From Celeribacter sp. PS-C1 (GTDB lineage Bacteria > Pseudomonadota > Alphaproteobacteria > Rhodobacterales > Rhodobacteraceae), in the NCBI RefSeq assembly GCF_019429625.1, contig NZ_JAHXRW010000001.1, positions 248,001 through 312,000 of the forward strand: DNA of 64,000 nt, written 5' to 3'. Under the pieces are notes generated by a model. That model did not search any database and was not told the DNA's origin. It saw only the letters and a program-made list of their open reading frames with translations. Made by a program: the position numbers and the translations under genes. Position 1 is the stretch's first letter, and each line of letters begins with the position of its first letter. Below are positions 62,692 to 64,000 of this stretch, piece by piece.

Positions 62692-64000
62692 TCAAGATAT
62701 CAGAAGATCCTTTAAGCTCTCACGATAAATCAAGCGATCCCGGGTATGCCGATCATTTTCTTCGGGACGTTGTTCAGTCAGATTTCCGGCTGCAATCAAC
62801 GTATAGATACCCTCGGCGTCAGTTCCCAACGCCTTTGCCGATTCTCGAACGGGTGTGACCTGCCGCTGCGCCTTGGAAAGAATGTCAGTCAGGTCAGACG
62901 CAATTACCCTCAGTTCCTCGAAACCCTTGTGATACCGGCTTCGCTTGGTGACCGGGATTGGATGGCGCAATATCAGCGCAAGAGCTTGCCAAAGCGGCAT
63001 TTTGCATGCGCGTGCGGCGTCACGAATCGCCATTGGTTTGCCGCGCTTTTCTATGTCCGCATGGGGCTCAAATGTATCCCTGAGCTTGTGCCAATATTCA
63101 GCGATGACACTGGGGTGGTAAACGGGAACAGCCTGCGGATGCTTGAAATAGGTTTCGATCACGCCGTTCTGTGTCAGGGCATCTAGTACCGGCTTGGATA
63201 TCCCCATATTCTTCGCGGCCTGTGCCGACGTACGAAGCGCTTTGAGTTTTCCGGCGACATCGTCACCGATTGCTGCGGGGATGTAGCCGATAGGGGCAAA
63301 ATGCGATGACCCTTCGCAGCGTTTCACATATCCGAGCTCCAGAAGCATATAGCCCAACTGTGCCTTGTTGAGGCGTTTTTCCTTGGCCAGGCTGTCAAAG
63401 GTATATTTGTGGCGTCTCAGATTTTTCTGCCCAAGAACCTGTCCACCCTTTGGAACTGGAAATGTTTCAAAGATGAACTTGCGCACCAAGTCCCTCAGGT
63501 CATCGAAATGCGGGTCGGTATCCCGATCTCGCAACCACTCGAAAAAGACACCATAGCGCGCAATGTAGAGCGAAGTGTCGTCGGGCCTGTTTTGCTCAAG
63601 TTCATCCATTTTCTCAATCAGCGCCTGCGGTCCGTGGCGCAGAAAGCTGAAGCCGATCCGCCCCGCCTTTAGCCACTCTGACGCGCTGGTCTCATGCCGT
63701 TTGGATCTTGGCCCCTTGAGCAGCAGCAAACCGAAAAACTCGCAGGTTTGCGATGCGACATGGATAGGCAATGTGTCGATCCAGTCGTTCCCCTTTTGCC
63801 CGGCGATGCGCCTCAATAGATACCGTTCAAGCTCAAGGTCTTTTGGGTCAGGAAATCTTGGGGATGTGAGGTTTGCACCCAGCGCCAGGCTCGCAATGTC
63901 GAAATGATCGTTCCCCGATGGCGCTTTGGGCAACTCTTGCAAATAGCAGCCGTGTTTGTGGCAAGTACGAACTGAGGTGAGCTGCCAGATGCCAAGTTGA
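62692..64000 (-). CDS. tniQ: TniQ/TnsD-family transposition protein, 5' part outside window
   Basis: At least 436 residues are visible. The frame stays open past the TTG at 63942 to the window end, reading WQLTSVRTCHKHGCYL before LQELPKAPSG; this is the zinc-finger LxxxRxCxxHG segment typical of TniQ/TnsD proteins. The rest is a long helical region with WLKAGRIGF and a late HTH-like part. These proteins pick the target site for Tn7-like and Tn5053-like elements together with an AAA ATPase (TniB/TnsC). The start and any transposase genes lie beyond 64000. Confidence 0.78.
   Translation of the reverse strand, partial: QLGIWQLTSVRTCHKHGCYLQELPKAPSGNDHFDIASLALGANLTSPRFPDPKDLELERYLLRRIAGQKGNDWIDTLPIHVASQTCEFFGLLLLKGPRSKRHETSASEWLKAGRIGFSFLRHGPQALIEKMDELEQNRPDDTSLYIARYGVFFEWLRDRDTDPHFDDLRDLVRKFIFETFPVPKGGQVLGQKNLRRHKYTFDSLAKEKRLNKAQLGYMLLELGYVKRCEGSSHFAPIGYIPAAIGDDVAGKLKALRTSAQAAKNMGISKPVLDALTQNGVIETYFKHPQAVPVYHPSVIAEYWHKLRDTFEPHADIEKRGKPMAIRDAARACKMPLWQALALILRHPIPVTKRSRYHKGFEELRVIASDLTDILSKAQRQVTPVRESAKALGTDAEGIYTLIAAGNLTEQRPEENDRHTRDRLIYRESLKDLLIS

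Larger units (their letters stand above)
58832..64000. mobile_element. Probable tRNA-linked genomic island or Tn7/Tn5053-type element, incomplete
   Basis: After tRNA-Arg(CCT) gene content changes from conserved metabolism to small unknown genes, an ankyrin protein and a tniQ-family transposition gene, and the sequence is visibly less GC-rich. The left edge is placed at the tRNA 3' end by inference. No copy of the tRNA end, terminal inverted repeat partner, integrase or transposase is seen inside the window; the far end and the tnsABC/tniAB genes would lie beyond 64000. Confidence 0.6.

Noticed and set aside
58832-64000. Duplicate of the tRNA-Arg 3' end as an attachment site
   Set aside because: No second copy of the tRNA end is visible in the window, so no att pair can be reported.
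1-64000. CRISPR arrays, rRNA genes, insertion sequences with paired ends
   Set aside because: No regularly spaced repeats, rRNA signatures or complete insertion sequences were seen.

Overview
The window looks like about 59 kb of the core chromosome of a marine alphaproteobacterium of the Rhodobacteraceae (Roseobacter group), followed by the start of a genomic island. The assignment rests on a combination of signs: the Rhodobacter-type petABC (bc1) operon, a PetP/PetR-like regulator pair, the sodium-pumping NQR complex typical of marine bacteria, a Roseobacter-style intergenic repeat before queG, high GC, frequent ATGA start/stop overlaps and several GTG/TTG starts.

Left part (1-27 kb): the end of a siderophore/ferric ABC importer (permease tail plus ATPase), tRNA-Leu(CAG), an NDUFA9-like reductase, uppP, the glutamate synthase pair gltD-gltB, mtgA, a GST, queG, an EamA transporter, ilvE, the petP-like and petR-like regulators, then the isoprenoid block xseB-ispA-dxs, an MFS exporter, a YeeZ-like epimerase, AMP nucleosidase, an HU protein, aroC with a coupled AEC transporter, and a sodium/dicarboxylate-type symporter.

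Middle part (27-45 kb): a DeoR-type regulator stands divergent to a seven-gene run. That run is an FbpABC/AfuABC-like ABC importer followed without gaps by a beta-CASP-like metallo-hydrolase, a histidine phosphatase and a HAD phosphatase resembling the 3'-phosphatase domain of T4 polynucleotide kinase. I read it as uptake and dephosphorylation of a phosphorylated organic compound. Next comes a TPP-riboswitch-controlled thiamin salvage operon (thiM-thiE-thiD-tenA), a CBS protein, and the NQR locus: nqrABCDEF, with its maturation factors nqrM and apbE transcribed the opposite way.

Right part (45-58.8 kb): tRNA-Lys(TTT), dapF-mtaB-GST, petABC, a second TPP-riboswitch operon for thiamin import (thiBPQ), a META-domain secreted protein, ilvD, and an orphan GntR-like LacI regulator with a palindromic operator upstream.

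Island (58.8-64 kb): directly after tRNA-Arg(CCT) the gene style changes. There is a 0.5 kb non-coding stretch rich in inverted repeats, a tight cluster of two very small genes plus a 711-residue ankyrin protein of unknown function, a small membrane protein, and a 5'-truncated tniQ/tnsD-family gene running off the window. This points to a Tn7/Tn5053-type transposon or tRNA-linked island whose other end lies outside. It is the best place to look for an undescribed system.
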